From Candidatus Dormiibacterota bacterium (lineage in GTDB: Bacteria; Chloroflexota; Dormibacteria; Aeolococcales; Aeolococcaceae): 21,997 bases of DNA. Below the pieces are notes generated by a model, which was given only the letters and a program-made list of their open reading frames with translations, was not told the DNA's origin and did no database searches. Below, piece by piece: positions 1-8,500 of this stretch (position 1 is the first letter of the stretch; every line of letters starts with the position of its first letter). Position numbers and translations under genes: made by a program. The DNA lies in contig PMYJ01000233.1 in the NCBI GenBank assembly GCA_003170875.1, positions 1 through 21,997 on the forward strand, written 5' to 3'.

Positions 1-52
1 CGACCGGATGGTCGTCGACGATGAGGAGCCGGATCTTGCCGCTGCTGCCCAT
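1..52 (-). CDS. Response regulator, NarL/FixJ type (partial, N-terminus only)
   Basis: Only the first 17 codons lie in the window; the gene runs off the left edge. The ATG at 52-50 opens a peptide ending IRLLIVDDHPV. This is the first beta strand and acidic pocket (the DD pair) of a receiver domain, in the form typical of NarL/FixJ regulators, which usually carry a C-terminal LuxR-type HTH. An AGAGG ribosome binding site lies about 9 nt upstream. The gene follows the histidine kinase on the same strand after 231 bp, so it is very probably the partner that accepts phosphate from that kinase. The output domain and target genes cannot be seen. Confidence 0.8.
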   Translation of the reverse strand, partial: MGSSGKIRLLIVDDHPV

Positions 53-100
53 GAGCGCAAACCTCTACATACGCTGCCGTCCCCTACCTCGGCAGGGCGA

Positions 101-106
101 ATTGTA
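101..106 (-). promoter_or_regulatory. Candidate -10 box for the response regulator
   Basis: Read on the minus strand this is TACAAT, about 50 nt upstream of the regulator ATG. There is no convincing -35 box at 16-18 bp. It may allow transcription separate from the kinase. The rest of the 53-283 gap is GC-rich with short repeats of CCGACCGG and no gene that I can support. Confidence 0.25.
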
Positions 107-283
107 AGGCGGCGACCCCTCTCCAGCCGCAGTGTGACGCGAGAGCGACCGGACCGTGCTCCGCCGTTCACCCCCCGGTCGGGCGGAGCCGGTCGGGGGC
201 TCAGACCTCCTGCCAGCTGCTCGCAGCCGCACGGTCCCCCCGTGCCGCCCGCGGACGCTGGCAGGGGTGGAGGGCCGCCCAGG

Positions 284-1975
284 TCAGGGAACCGAAGTGG
301 ACGTCACCTTCGTCCGCCCCGAAGGCCTCCTGATGGGTCTTTCGGTGGGTGGCCGCTCGGCCTCTGCGCCCTGGAGGTCGGCGTCCATCTCCCCGCCGAA
401 CCCGCCACCGCCGAGGGCCTCGTCGGGCGCCGGGGTCGACGCGGGGCTGCCGGCGTCCGCGTCATCCGAGGAAGGGGAGGGCAGCATCGGGATCGACAGC
501 TTGAGCGTGGTGCCCTTGCCACGAACCGACGTGATGGTCAGTTCCCCGCCCCCGTCGCGAACGGTCTGCACCAGCAGGCCGAGGCCGGCGTGGCCCTTCT
601 TGCGGCGGTCGGCCCGTTCCGCGGCGGAGAACCCACGACCATCGTCGCGGATCGAGGCGACCAGACGCCCACCCTGGGGGCGCACGGTCACCCAGACGCT
701 GTGGCACTGGGCATGCTTGATGACGTTGCGCAGTGCCTCCTGCACCACGCGGTAAACGAGACGCTGGTGCCGTTGATCCACGGGCTCCTCGGTGCATTCG
801 AGAACCCAGGAGATCTGCTCCCGGTCCAGCCGAGTGAGAAGCTGTCGCAGGGCTGAGGCGAGGCCCTCCTCGTCGAGGAGCGGCGGTGCCAACTCGATCA
901 TGAGCGTCCTCAGCTCCTGGACGGCCTCCCCCGCCAGCTCACGGGTGTAGTTCAGGAAGCCCTCGACACGCTCGCGAGACCAGACATCGGCGTCGCCGTC
1001 GGAGAGGCGCCCGAGCAGGGCGCTGGAGCGGATGAAGAGGCCGGAGACGTCCTGGATGACACTGTCGTGGAGATCGGCGGCGATCCTCTTGCGCTCGACC
1101 TCTGAGGCGTCCCCTGCGCGGCGAAGAGCTTGGGCCTCCCGGCGGAGCAGCGCCTCTCTCTCTCTCGCATGAGCCGCGTCCTTCTCGGCCTCGGCGTGCA
1201 TTCTCCGCGCCGTGGCGACCAAGGACATCTGGACTACGCCGACCGGGACGAGAAGGACGAGTAGCCCAAGCGCTCCGTCGCTCTGGTAGAGGGTGGAAAC
1301 GCCACCAGCGGCGAAGCCGAAGGCGATGTTCCAGGGGAGAAGCTGACGAAGAACGCTGACGAGCTGGCGCGGACGGAAGGTTTGCGTCGCAACGCCGAGC
1401 ACGACGCCGAGGAGCCCGGTCCCCACGCCAAGTGCCACGAGCCCTCCGACAATGCCCGCGGCGAGTGCCCGTGGCATCGATGGTCTTAGACCGCCCAACT
1501 CTATGAAGGTCGCCCAGGCAGCCAGGTTGAAAAGTAGGTGGTTGGCCGTGTTGAACGCGGTCCGAATTGCCCCTGGTCGACGGCGTAGGTAGTCACCGAG
1601 AGCGTGCCCAAGGGCCATGACGACGATGGCCGGCGGACCGACCGTGAACGCGAAGGCCAGCTCGAAGAAGACGCCCGCGGACCAGCGTCCCTGACCACGT
1701 GCCGTGACGGGCACGGACCAGAGCGAAAGGCCAGTCACGAGAACACCTGCCAGGACGGTCCCAACCCAGTCGGGTGGACGCGCCAGAGCGGGAACCAAGG
1801 ACACGGCCACCACCGCCCACAGCGCGGCGAGGAACCCGGCCAGCCGCCAAGTCAGGACGACCGAACCGCCCTGCTGGCGCTCGGGAACGGACGTGATCTC
1901 GCGGAGTCGACGCCTCAAGCTCGCCCTGGCGGAGGGCCGTGACGCTTGCCGGGGAGGTGTTGCCGCCGAGTCCAT
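284..1975 (-). CDS. Membrane sensor histidine kinase, HisKA_3 / NarX-LiaS type
   Basis: This 563-residue kinase autophosphorylates on His and passes phosphate to the adjacent NarL-type regulator. Residues ~40-255 hold about six or seven hydrophobic segments forming a membrane sensor region with no large extracellular loop. A charged coiled-coil-like linker (~256-295) follows. The HisKA_3 motif is ERKRIAADLHD, with the phospho-acceptor His near 303. The HATPase_c N box is QEALRNVIKHA (~412-422), with G boxes DDGRGF (~444-449) and GHAGLGLL (~461-468). A Pro/Ser/Asp-rich tail of about 65 residues follows the catalytic domain, which is unusual, and looks disordered. I chose the ATG at 1975; a TTG one codon upstream is also possible. 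AAGG lies 8 nt before the ATG. The stimulus is unknown. Divergence from an MFS exporter suggests stress or drug sensing, but that is inference. Confidence 0.9.
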   Translation of the reverse strand: MDSAATPPRQASRPSARASLRRRLREITSVPERQQGGSVVLTWRLAGFLAALWAVVAVSLVPALARPPDWVGTVLAGVLVTGLSLWSVPVTARGQGRWSAGVFFELAFAFTVGPPAIVVMALGHALGDYLRRRPGAIRTAFNTANHLLFNLAAWATFIELGGLRPSMPRALAAGIVGGLVALGVGTGLLGVVLGVATQTFRPRQLVSVLRQLLPWNIAFGFAAGGVSTLYQSDGALGLLVLLVPVGVVQMSLVATARRMHAEAEKDAAHAREREALLRREAQALRRAGDASEVERKRIAADLHDSVIQDVSGLFIRSSALLGRLSDGDADVWSRERVEGFLNYTRELAGEAVQELRTLMIELAPPLLDEEGLASALRQLLTRLDREQISWVLECTEEPVDQRHQRLVYRVVQEALRNVIKHAQCHSVWVTVRPQGGRLVASIRDDGRGFSAAERADRRKKGHAGLGLLVQTVRDGGGELTITSVRGKGTTLKLSIPMLPSPSSDDADAGSPASTPAPDEALGGGGFGGEMDADLQGAEAERPPTERPIRRPSGRTKVTSTSVP

Positions 1976-2156
1976 CAAGATAACCTTAGGGCCGACGGGC
2001 AGGTAATGCCCGGCAGCGCCACCGCAATGTCGTGCGCCCGTCGCGCCCCGATTACCCGTGACGGCGAGGGCGCCGACCGCTCAATCCTCCAGGAGACTAT
2101 GTCACGCAGCCGAGTGATGGGGCGCTGCGGAGTTGTGACGCGATCGCAACCGGCGC
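1976..2156. other. Intergenic region with an operator-like inverted repeat
   Basis: No coding region is supported in this first part of the 411-bp gap between the kinase and the MFS gene. At 2132-2150 an inverted repeat, GTTGTGA / TCGCAAC with 5 bp between arms and one mismatch, lies directly upstream of the -35 box at 2157. That is where an activator such as a response regulator would bind. Its identity as an operator is inference. A promoter for the kinase should lie here, but I see no strong one. Confidence 0.35.
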
Positions 2157-2186
2157 TTTACATCGTGAGCGCGCTTCCCGCATAAT
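2157..2186 (+). promoter_or_regulatory. Sigma-70-type promoter for the MFS leader
   Basis: The -35 box is TTTACA (2157-2162) and the -10 box is CATAAT (2181-2186), separated by 18 bp. Each matches the consensus at five of six positions, which stands out in this GC-rich sequence. The predicted start of transcription is near 2193. This gives a leader of about 195 nt before the transporter. Confidence 0.6.
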
Positions 2187-2263
2187 GCGCCCCGTGAGCC
2201 GCGGGCTCAACTGGCGGAGGCTCCGCCGGGCGCAAAGGCGTTGGGGGGAATGGAGGGAACCCG

Positions 2264-2299
2264 ATGTCCCACGTGGATCTCGACTGGGTCGACTGGTAG
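2264..2299 (+). CDS. Putative 11-residue leader peptide
   Basis: The ATG opens MSHVDLDWVDW followed by TAG. GGAGGG (2252-2257) lies 6 nt upstream of the ATG, a better ribosome binding site than that of the transporter downstream. The peptide is acidic and aromatic, with two Trp codons near its end, and an 8-bp DNA repeat (TCGACTGG at 2280 and 2289) encodes the DW pairs. It is probably a cis-acting leader peptide for the MFS gene 87 bp further on. A tiny RiPP-like precursor is possible, but no maturation enzyme is nearby. A competing 27-codon ORF from the ATG at 2250 is in another frame and has poorer spacing. Confidence 0.45.
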   Translation: MSHVDLDWVDW

Positions 2300-2344
2300 C
2301 TTCTGCTCTGCGCACCCCTCGATAGGGGTTTGAGTTAGGCCGCT

Positions 2345-2377
2345 GCGGTGTCGGCATAGGTCGTCGGCCGGCACCGC
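2345..2377 (+). promoter_or_regulatory. Stable hairpin just upstream of the MFS start
   Basis: GCGGTGTCGGC (2345-2355) pairs with GCCGGCACCGC (2367-2377). This gives 11 consecutive pairs including one G-U, around an 11-nt loop. It ends 9 nt before the TTG start, in the ribosome-binding zone, so it could limit initiation. No U-run follows, so it is not a classic intrinsic terminator. Confidence 0.6.
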
Positions 2378-2386
2378 TGGGCGCAT

Positions 2387-3628
2387 TTGCTGCTTCGAAA
2401 GTCGGAAACTACCGCGGTGCGTCCGTCTGTGGCGGTTCGTTTCTTGGTCGGGGTGGCCGTGTCCACCTTCGGCGACTGGCTGACGACGTTCGCCCTGGCC
2501 GTGGTGGTCTTCAATGCGACCGGGAGCGTGGCAGCGACAGCCGGTTACATGCTGGTCCGCGTCGGTCCGCGCCCGCTGGGGGCCTGGCTAGGCGGACCGC
2601 TCGGGGATCTCACCAGTCCGCGCGTGGCCATCGTTGGGGTGGCGCTCACCCAGGGAGCACTCACGGCCGCCCTGGCGGCGTCTCTGGCGTTTGGCCGCGG
2701 TCTCTGGGCAGTCTTCGTGCTCGCAGGGCTCTCCCAACTGGTGGGCGGCGCATGGCAGCCGCTGACCGGGGCGCTGATGGCCCGGCTCGCCAGGGGCGGG
2801 GCCCGCCACAGCATCAACCTCGCCTACATCCTTCTGGGAAGCGGGATGATGCTGGTCTCGCCCGCCGTGGGTGCGCTGCTGCTTCCCCACCTGGGGCCGG
2901 TCCCTCTCGTCCTGGGCGATGCCGCCACCTTCGTGGTCGCCGCCGGACTCTTCTTTCTCGTGCCCGTCGCGGGCGGGGGAGCGGCGCGGTCGCTCACCAT
3001 TCGCGCCGCCGCGGTCGGCGGCTTCTCGGCCGCCTTCCGCCTTCCGATCATCCGCATCGTGGCCGTCGGCGCGTTCTCCGCGACGGTGGCGATCACCGCT
3101 CTCCAAGCCGCCCTCCCAGCGCTCGCGTCGCAGCGGTTCGGGACATCGGCCGACGCTGGCTTCTGCTGGGCCGCGGTGGGTCTCGGCGGGATCCTGGGCT
3201 CTCTGCTCGCCCTCTGGCGACCGCTCCGTACGCCAGCGGTGATCCTGCCAGGCCTGGTCGGTGAGATCGCGTGTATCGGCGCCGTCGCCCTCGCCGGGGG
3301 ACCCGCCGTCGACCTCGTCCTCCTGGCGGCGAGCACGGCGTCAGCCAGCCTTGCCCAGATCGAAAGCGGCGTGATCATCCAAAGCCAGGCTCCCGAAATC
3401 GTAGGACGGATCCAGGGTGCGGTCTCCACCAGCCGCTTCCTGGGGATGGCGGGAGGGGCGACTCTCGCTTTGCTGCTTGCCCTCACCGTCACATGGCAAG
3501 TGCTGGTCGTCATCCTCACTCTTGGTGGCCTCCTCCTGCTGGGCGCCTCTACGCTCGGTCCGCGGTCGACCCCAGACCCACTGACGGCTGCAACGCGGGT
3601 GTCCCCTCTGGTCGACATCCCCGACTAG
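2387..3628 (+). CDS. MFS transporter, EntS / macrolide-efflux-like
   Basis: This 413-residue integral membrane protein has about 12 hydrophobic segments and the usual length of the major facilitator superfamily. The N-terminal FGDWLTTFALAVVVFNATGS stretch, a GPLGD-type loop between helices 2 and 3, and the low-charge helices resemble the MFS_3 group (EntS and macrolide-efflux relatives), which export siderophores or drugs by proton antiport. The substrate cannot be told. The first possible start is TTG at 2387, since an in-frame TAG lies 30 nt upstream. It has no clear ribosome binding site; GTG at 2417 is an alternative. The gene diverges from a two-component system and follows a structured leader, so induced expression is likely. 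The last ~25 residues form a polar cytoplasmic tail. Confidence 0.87.
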   Translation: MLLRKSETTAVRPSVAVRFLVGVAVSTFGDWLTTFALAVVVFNATGSVAATAGYMLVRVGPRPLGAWLGGPLGDLTSPRVAIVGVALTQGALTAALAASLAFGRGLWAVFVLAGLSQLVGGAWQPLTGALMARLARGGARHSINLAYILLGSGMMLVSPAVGALLLPHLGPVPLVLGDAATFVVAAGLFFLVPVAGGGAARSLTIRAAAVGGFSAAFRLPIIRIVAVGAFSATVAITALQAALPALASQRFGTSADAGFCWAAVGLGGILGSLLALWRPLRTPAVILPGLVGEIACIGAVALAGGPAVDLVLLAASTASASLAQIESGVIIQSQAPEIVGRIQGAVSTSRFLGMAGGATLALLLALTVTWQVLVVILTLGGLLLLGASTLGPRSTPDPLTAATRVSPLVDIPD

Positions 3629-3737
3629 CCCGACTCCGACTACCGAGCGGCGGCGGCCGGCGCCGGGCGGGCTTGGGGACGCTGTCTCCCCGGCGTCTGA
3701 TCGAGAGTGGAAGGCGATGGAGCTTCGTTCGACCCCG

Positions 3738-3746
3738 TGTTACGAT
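3738..3746 (+). promoter_or_regulatory. Candidate extended -10 promoter for the VOC/hydrolase pair
   Basis: TGTTACGAT contains a TG extension and TACGAT, which matches the -10 consensus at four of six positions. No good -35 box is visible. It lies in the 277-bp gap after the MFS gene and would give a leader of about 150 nt. No other gene is supported in that gap. Confidence 0.3.
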
Positions 3747-3905
3747 CGATGAGAAGACTCACAAGCTGTGCGGTAGCTCGCCGAGAGCCCAGGTGCGAGC
3801 GACCCGATGACAGCGGCCGGCAGACCGGTGGATGTCCGGAGACGTACCCGCGCGCAGTCGACGGCAACGCCGACGTGTCTACCGGGCAAAGCTGAGGGGA
3901 ATGCC

Positions 3906-4262
3906 ATGGCCATCAACGGCGTGCACCTGCTTTTCTTCTCACCGGAGGCGGAGGCACTCCGCGCGACGCTCCGGGACGCGTTCGGCTGGCCGCACGTTGA
4001 TGCCGGCGGCGGCTGGCTGATCTTCGCCACCCCGCCGTCGGAGATCGGCGTCCACCCCGCCGACAAGCCGGGGCACGAGATCTCGCTGACCTGCGACGAC
4101 CTGGACGGGACCATCGCGGACCTCCGGGCCCGGGGAGTGACCCTGCGGGGGGAGCCCGAGGACCGGCAGTTTGGCCGCGCGATCACGGTGGTGCTGCCCG
4201 GAGGAGTCGAGGTCCTCCTCTACCAACCGGCCCACCCCACACCGCTCGGCAGCCGGGGGTAG
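3906..4262 (+). CDS. VOC superfamily protein (glyoxalase/bleomycin-resistance fold)
   Basis: The protein has 118 residues, the length of a single vicinal-oxygen-chelate domain (two beta-alpha-beta-beta-beta units). It opens INGVHLLFFSPE, in which H7 is a likely metal ligand. H57 in KPGHEISL and E102 in GGVEVLLYQP sit where the other ligands of metal-dependent VOC proteins lie. The reaction is not predictable; members include isomerases, dioxygenases and antibiotic-binding proteins. I chose the ATG at 3906 because GAGGGGA lies 5 nt upstream and the conserved fold begins there. The frame stays open upstream to 3807, but that part looks non-coding. The hydrolase gene follows after 53 bp. Confidence 0.85.
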   Translation: MAINGVHLLFFSPEAEALRATLRDAFGWPHVDAGGGWLIFATPPSEIGVHPADKPGHEISLTCDDLDGTIADLRARGVTLRGEPEDRQFGRAITVVLPGGVEVLLYQPAHPTPLGSRG

Positions 4263-4315
4263 CGGGGCCGGCCCGAGGGACCAGGAAGCGGGACCACCCG
4301 GAGGAGGAGCCACCC

Positions 4316-5503
4316 ATGCTCGTCGTGATCACCATCCACGGGATCGGATTCCAGCAGGCGCCCAGCTCGCTGGCGGCTCCGGACGGCTACGCCGACGCCC
4401 TTCACGAGGGCCTGCGACGTCACCTCGGAGACCTCCTCGGCGATGACCCCACCCGGATCGCCGCCGGCGGCCGCGGCCCGGTGTACACCCAGAGCAACTA
4501 CCCACCGCTCACCCACGCCACCGAGCCCGGCCTCCGCCGTCTCGGGAGCTGGACCCCATCCGGCTCCGTGGACGTCACGGGCGTGCCGCTGGCCGGGGCC
4601 GGAACGCAGGTCGCCCACGTCGCGCTCGTCTACTCTGGCCTCGAGAGCCAGCAGGGCGATCTCGCCGCCCTGCACGACCTCGCAGTCCTTGCCGACCCGT
4701 CCCTCGCCAGCTACGCGACCCTCGGCGGGCTGGGCCACATGCTGATCTCCGACCTGGAGGCGCTCCGCCTGCACCCCACCATCTCCGGAGCCCCGGGCGC
4801 CAGCCTGCAACCGCGTATGGAAACGGTGCACCACCGCGGGCTCGTCGACCGCCTGCTGCACCGGCCGGACGACCCCCTGCCCGCCGCACCTCCGGCAGAG
4901 GCTCAGGGTGACGGTGCTACCGGCGTGCTGCGCACCGTCGAGGATGACGTCGCCGCCTACGTGACGAGCAACGAGCACCGCGAGCGGGTGCGGATGTTTC
5001 TCCGCGACGCGGTCAGCCGGATCCTCGCCCGCCCCGACGTCGAGGGGGCGGTGATCAACGGCCACAGCAACGGGACGGTGATGGGCTTCGACCTGATCGC
5101 CGCCCTCTCGCCGCCGTCAGCGCCGGCGGTGCGGGCTCTGATCACGGCGGGGAGTCCGCTCCGCAAGTACTCGGACCTGCTGCAGTGGGGGGGCGACGCC
5201 GGCAGCCTGCGTCTGATCACCGGTGGCTGGACCAACCTCTGGGATCCGCTCGACCCGGTCGCCGATCCGCTCGGCCCGCCCTCGACGTGGAAGCGCGGAG
5301 AGCCGATCCCCGAGGGTGGCGGCCCGGGTATGTTCGTGGTCCACGATCCTGAAACGGGAGCCGAGACCGCCATGCCCGTCAGCGACCTCCAGGTCGACAA
5401 CGTGCGGGACAGCACCGGGGGCGGGCTGCGGGCCCACAACTATTGGGACAACGACGCATTCTGCGCTGCGGCCGCCTCAGTCATATCGGGTGCGCTGCGG
5501 TAG
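4316..5503 (+). CDS. Alpha/beta hydrolase, serine esterase/lipase-like
   Basis: This 395-residue protein has no signal peptide or membrane segment and is probably cytoplasmic. It begins MLVVITIHGIG, giving beta strand 3 and the HGIG oxyanion-hole motif (8-11). The nucleophile elbow is GHSNG (249-253, Ser251). An Asp in WDPLDP (D310 or D313) and His374 in LRAHNYWDND complete a plausible catalytic triad. A region of about 200 residues between the oxyanion loop and the elbow, including a Pro/Ala-rich stretch near 185-200, is larger than in minimal hydrolases and may form a lid. GGAGGAGG lies just upstream of the ATG. The gene follows the VOC gene closely and probably shares its transcript. The substrate is unknown. 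Confidence 0.82.
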   Translation: MLVVITIHGIGFQQAPSSLAAPDGYADALHEGLRRHLGDLLGDDPTRIAAGGRGPVYTQSNYPPLTHATEPGLRRLGSWTPSGSVDVTGVPLAGAGTQVAHVALVYSGLESQQGDLAALHDLAVLADPSLASYATLGGLGHMLISDLEALRLHPTISGAPGASLQPRMETVHHRGLVDRLLHRPDDPLPAAPPAEAQGDGATGVLRTVEDDVAAYVTSNEHRERVRMFLRDAVSRILARPDVEGAVINGHSNGTVMGFDLIAALSPPSAPAVRALITAGSPLRKYSDLLQWGGDAGSLRLITGGWTNLWDPLDPVADPLGPPSTWKRGEPIPEGGGPGMFVVHDPETGAETAMPVSDLQVDNVRDSTGGGLRAHNYWDNDAFCAAAASVISGALR

Positions 5504-5550
5504 CGGGCGGACCGGCTCTCCCCTCCCCGGCCGGGATCATCCGATCACCG

Positions 5551-8500
5551 TCACCCCACCCGCCCGCACCGGAGCAGGCGCCAGCGACGCCGGCGCGATC
5601 CGGCCACCAAGCCCAGCCCGCCGATGACCAGCAGCAGGGCTCCGAGCGGCCAGGGCGCCCGACCGGCGGAGGCGCCCGAGTCCGGGACCGGCGCGGCCGC
5701 GGCCACCGTGCCATCCGCGGAGGCGAACTCAGCGGCGGCATCGACGTCGCCGGCCGCCTCCACCATCGCCGTGTTGGTGATCTCCGTCCCTGCGAGGGCG
5801 CTCACCGCCACACGAATGTCGAAGGTCGATGTCGTGTCGGCGACGACGGGGGCGCTGTCGGTGCAGGTGACGTTCTGGCCGGCCGCCGCACAGCTCCAGG
5901 CTCCCGCGGTCTCCTCGGTGCTCGACACGAAGGTGAGCCCTGCGGGCAGCGGGTCGATGAGCGTCACCGGCGCCGCCGAGTCCGAAGGCCCGGTGTTGGT
6001 CACGGCGAGCGCGTAGGTGGCGTCACCCCGGTTCTGCAAGGAGTCGGTCAGGGTCTTGCTGAGGGAGAGGTCGGACACCCGGTCGCTGGTCGTCGGATCG
6101 CTCGCCGTGTTGTTGTCGAGGTCCGGATCGGGGTTGGGGCCCTGGACGAGCGCCACATTGGTTAGCGTCCCCACCGCTCCGGACGAGACCGCCACGGTCA
6201 GCGCCAGGCTCGGCGCGTCGCCGGTCACCACGATCGAGGTCCCGAGCGTGCAGGTCACCGTCCCATCGGAAGCGGCGCAGCTCCAGCCCGTCCCCTCGGC
6301 GCTGACGAAGGTCTCACCTGTGGGAAGCGTGTCACTGACGACGACGCCGGTACCCGAGTCCGACGGGCCTGCATTGTGGACGCCGATGGTGTAGGTGCCG
6401 TCGAGACCGGCCGTGAAGTCGCCGGTGTGGGTCTTGGTGATGGAGAGGTCGGAGCTGAGAGCCGGGGTCGTGGTGTCGCTCCCGCTGTCGTTGCTGGCGA
6501 CGGGATCGGCGGTCACCGACGAGACGGTCGCAGTGTTGGTGATCGACCCGGTCGCGTCCGACGCGATCGCCACGGAGAGATCGATGTCGGCGGCGCTGTC
6601 ACCGCTCGGGAGGTTGCTGGAGTCCGTGCAGGTGACTACCTGTAACGCGTCGGAGCACACCCAGCCCGTGCCCGTCGCCGCCTCGAAGGTCTCGGATGTC
6701 GGGAGCGTGTCGCTGACCGTCACCGGCTCGGCGGCGTCCGACGGTCCGAGGTTGCCAACCGCGACGAGGTAGGAGCCGGCGGAGCCGGCGGTGAACGTTC
6801 CCTGGTGGACCTTGGTCACCCAGAGATCGGCGGAGGTGGCGATCGAGGTCGGGTCGCTGCTGCTGTTGTTGGAGTGGTTGGGGTCGTTGGTCGCCGACGA
6901 GACCGAGGCCGTGTTGGTCTCGATGGTCGCCGTCTGTGATGACGGGATGCTGACCGCCACCGAGATGCTCGCGGCCGTGCTGCCGGCGGTGAGCACCGAA
7001 ACGGCCGAGCAGCTCGCCTCGTTGGCCGCCGCGGTGCAGTCCCACGCACTCCCGCCACTCGCCGACACCAGGGTGAAGGGCGACGGCACGGGATCGGTGA
7101 CGGTGAGAGGGAGGGCCGCGTCGGAGGGCCCGTGATTGGTCACGGTGAGGGTGTAGGTCCCATAGCTGCCGGCATCGAAGGCGCCGGTGTGGGTCTTGGT
7201 GATGGAGAGGTCCGCCGAGGTGTCGATCGAGGTCGTGTCCGTGGCGCTGTTGTTGCTCAAGTTCGGATCGGACGTCGGGCTGGAGACGCTCGCGTCGTTG
7301 GTGACGGAGGCCGAAACCAGGGACGGAGAGACGGCCACGGTGAGGTCGATGGTGGCCGCCGAGGTGCCCTCCACGAGGTTGGTACCGTCCGTGCAGGTCA
7401 CCACCTGGCCGCTGGCTGAGCAGTTCCAGCCGCTGCCCGTCGCCCCGACATAGGTCTCACCCGACGGCAGCGTGTCGGTGACCACGATCGGCTCCCGGGC
7501 GTCCGACGGTCCCGCGTTGCTGACGTTGAGGTAGTACAGGCCGTCATCGCCAGCCGTGAAGGGACCGTCGTCGGTCTTGGTGATGCTGAGGTCGGCGCTG
7601 GTGGTCGAGGTGTTGGTCGTGCTACTGGTGTTGTTGCCCGCATCTGGGTCCGGCGTCGGGGAGCTGACCGTCGCCGTGTTGGTGATCGCTTGGGGAAGGA
7701 CGTCGCTCGCCAGCAGCACGGTCAGGGTCACCGTGCTGGCCGCGGCCTCGGCGACGATCGCGCCGGAGTGGGTACAGGTGACCGTCGCGCCGCTGCTCCC
7801 GCAGATCCAACCCGTTCCCGTCCCGCTCTGGTAGCTCTCGCCGGCGGGCAGGGTGTCGGTGAGAGTCACCGGCCCCGCCGCGTCGGAGGGCCCGTTGTCG
7901 CTCACGGCCAGCGAGTAGGTCGCATTCTGACCGGCGACGAAGGAGCCCGTCAGGGTCTTGACCACCTGCAGGTCCGCCGACTGGGTGGTGCCGGCGTTGT
8001 CGGTGCTGGTGTTGTTGGAGGGCACCGGGTCGGTGGTCGGCGAACTCACCACCGCCGTGTTGGTCAGGGTGGAGACGGTCACGCCCGAGGCGAGGGCGAC
8101 GGTGATGGTGAAGGAGGTCGTGCCGCCGACGGCGAGGCCGGAGGCGTCTGTGCAGGTGACGGTCCCCGACGAGACCGAGCAGGACCAGCCGGTGCTCCCA
8201 CCCCCGCCGCTCACAAAGGTCTCCCCCGCAGGCAGGGTGTCGGTCACCGTCAGCGGCCCGGCCGCATCCGAGGGTCCGGCGCTGTTGGTGACCGTGAAGT
8301 CGTACGTGCCGTCCTCGCCGGCCACGAAGGTGCCCACGTGAACCTTGGTCAGGGCCAGGTCCGCCGAGGTCCCGATGGTGGTGGGGTTGTTCGAGGTGTT
8401 GTTGCCGAGCACCGGGTCGTTGGTGGGGGAGCTGACCGACGCGGTGTTGGTGATCGAGCCCGGCGCCTCCGAGGCCGCCACGGCGACCACCTCGGTGATC

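Larger units (their letters stand above)
2193..2386 (+). promoter_or_regulatory. Structured 5' leader of the MFS transporter mRNA
   Basis: The leader begins with two adjacent hairpins: TGAGCC/GGCTCA at 2195-2209, and one at 2211-2229 pairing CTGGCGGA with TCCGCCGG (one G-U pair). An 11-codon ORF with a strong ribosome binding site follows (2264-2299). Next come a third hairpin, ACCCCT/AGGGGT (2314-2329), and a fourth, long one just before the transporter start (2345-2377). I do not recognise a known riboswitch class. The layout of upstream ORF, hairpins and main ORF resembles translation or transcription attenuation leaders of efflux and amino-acid genes. That function is inference. Confidence 0.5.

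Noticed and set aside
2195..2300. A known riboswitch class (c-di-GMP, cobalamin, ydaO, glycine) in the MFS leader
   Set aside because: Hairpins are present, but I could not match the conserved core sequences of these classes.
3807..3905. N-terminal extension of the VOC protein
   Set aside because: It has Arg/Thr-rich non-conserved sequence, while the ATG at 3906 has a strong ribosome binding site and starts the fold.
5504..5550. Bidirectional terminator between the hydrolase and the DUF11 gene
   Set aside because: Only a short GC-rich self-complementary stretch (CCGGCCGG) is present, without a convincing stem-loop or T-run.
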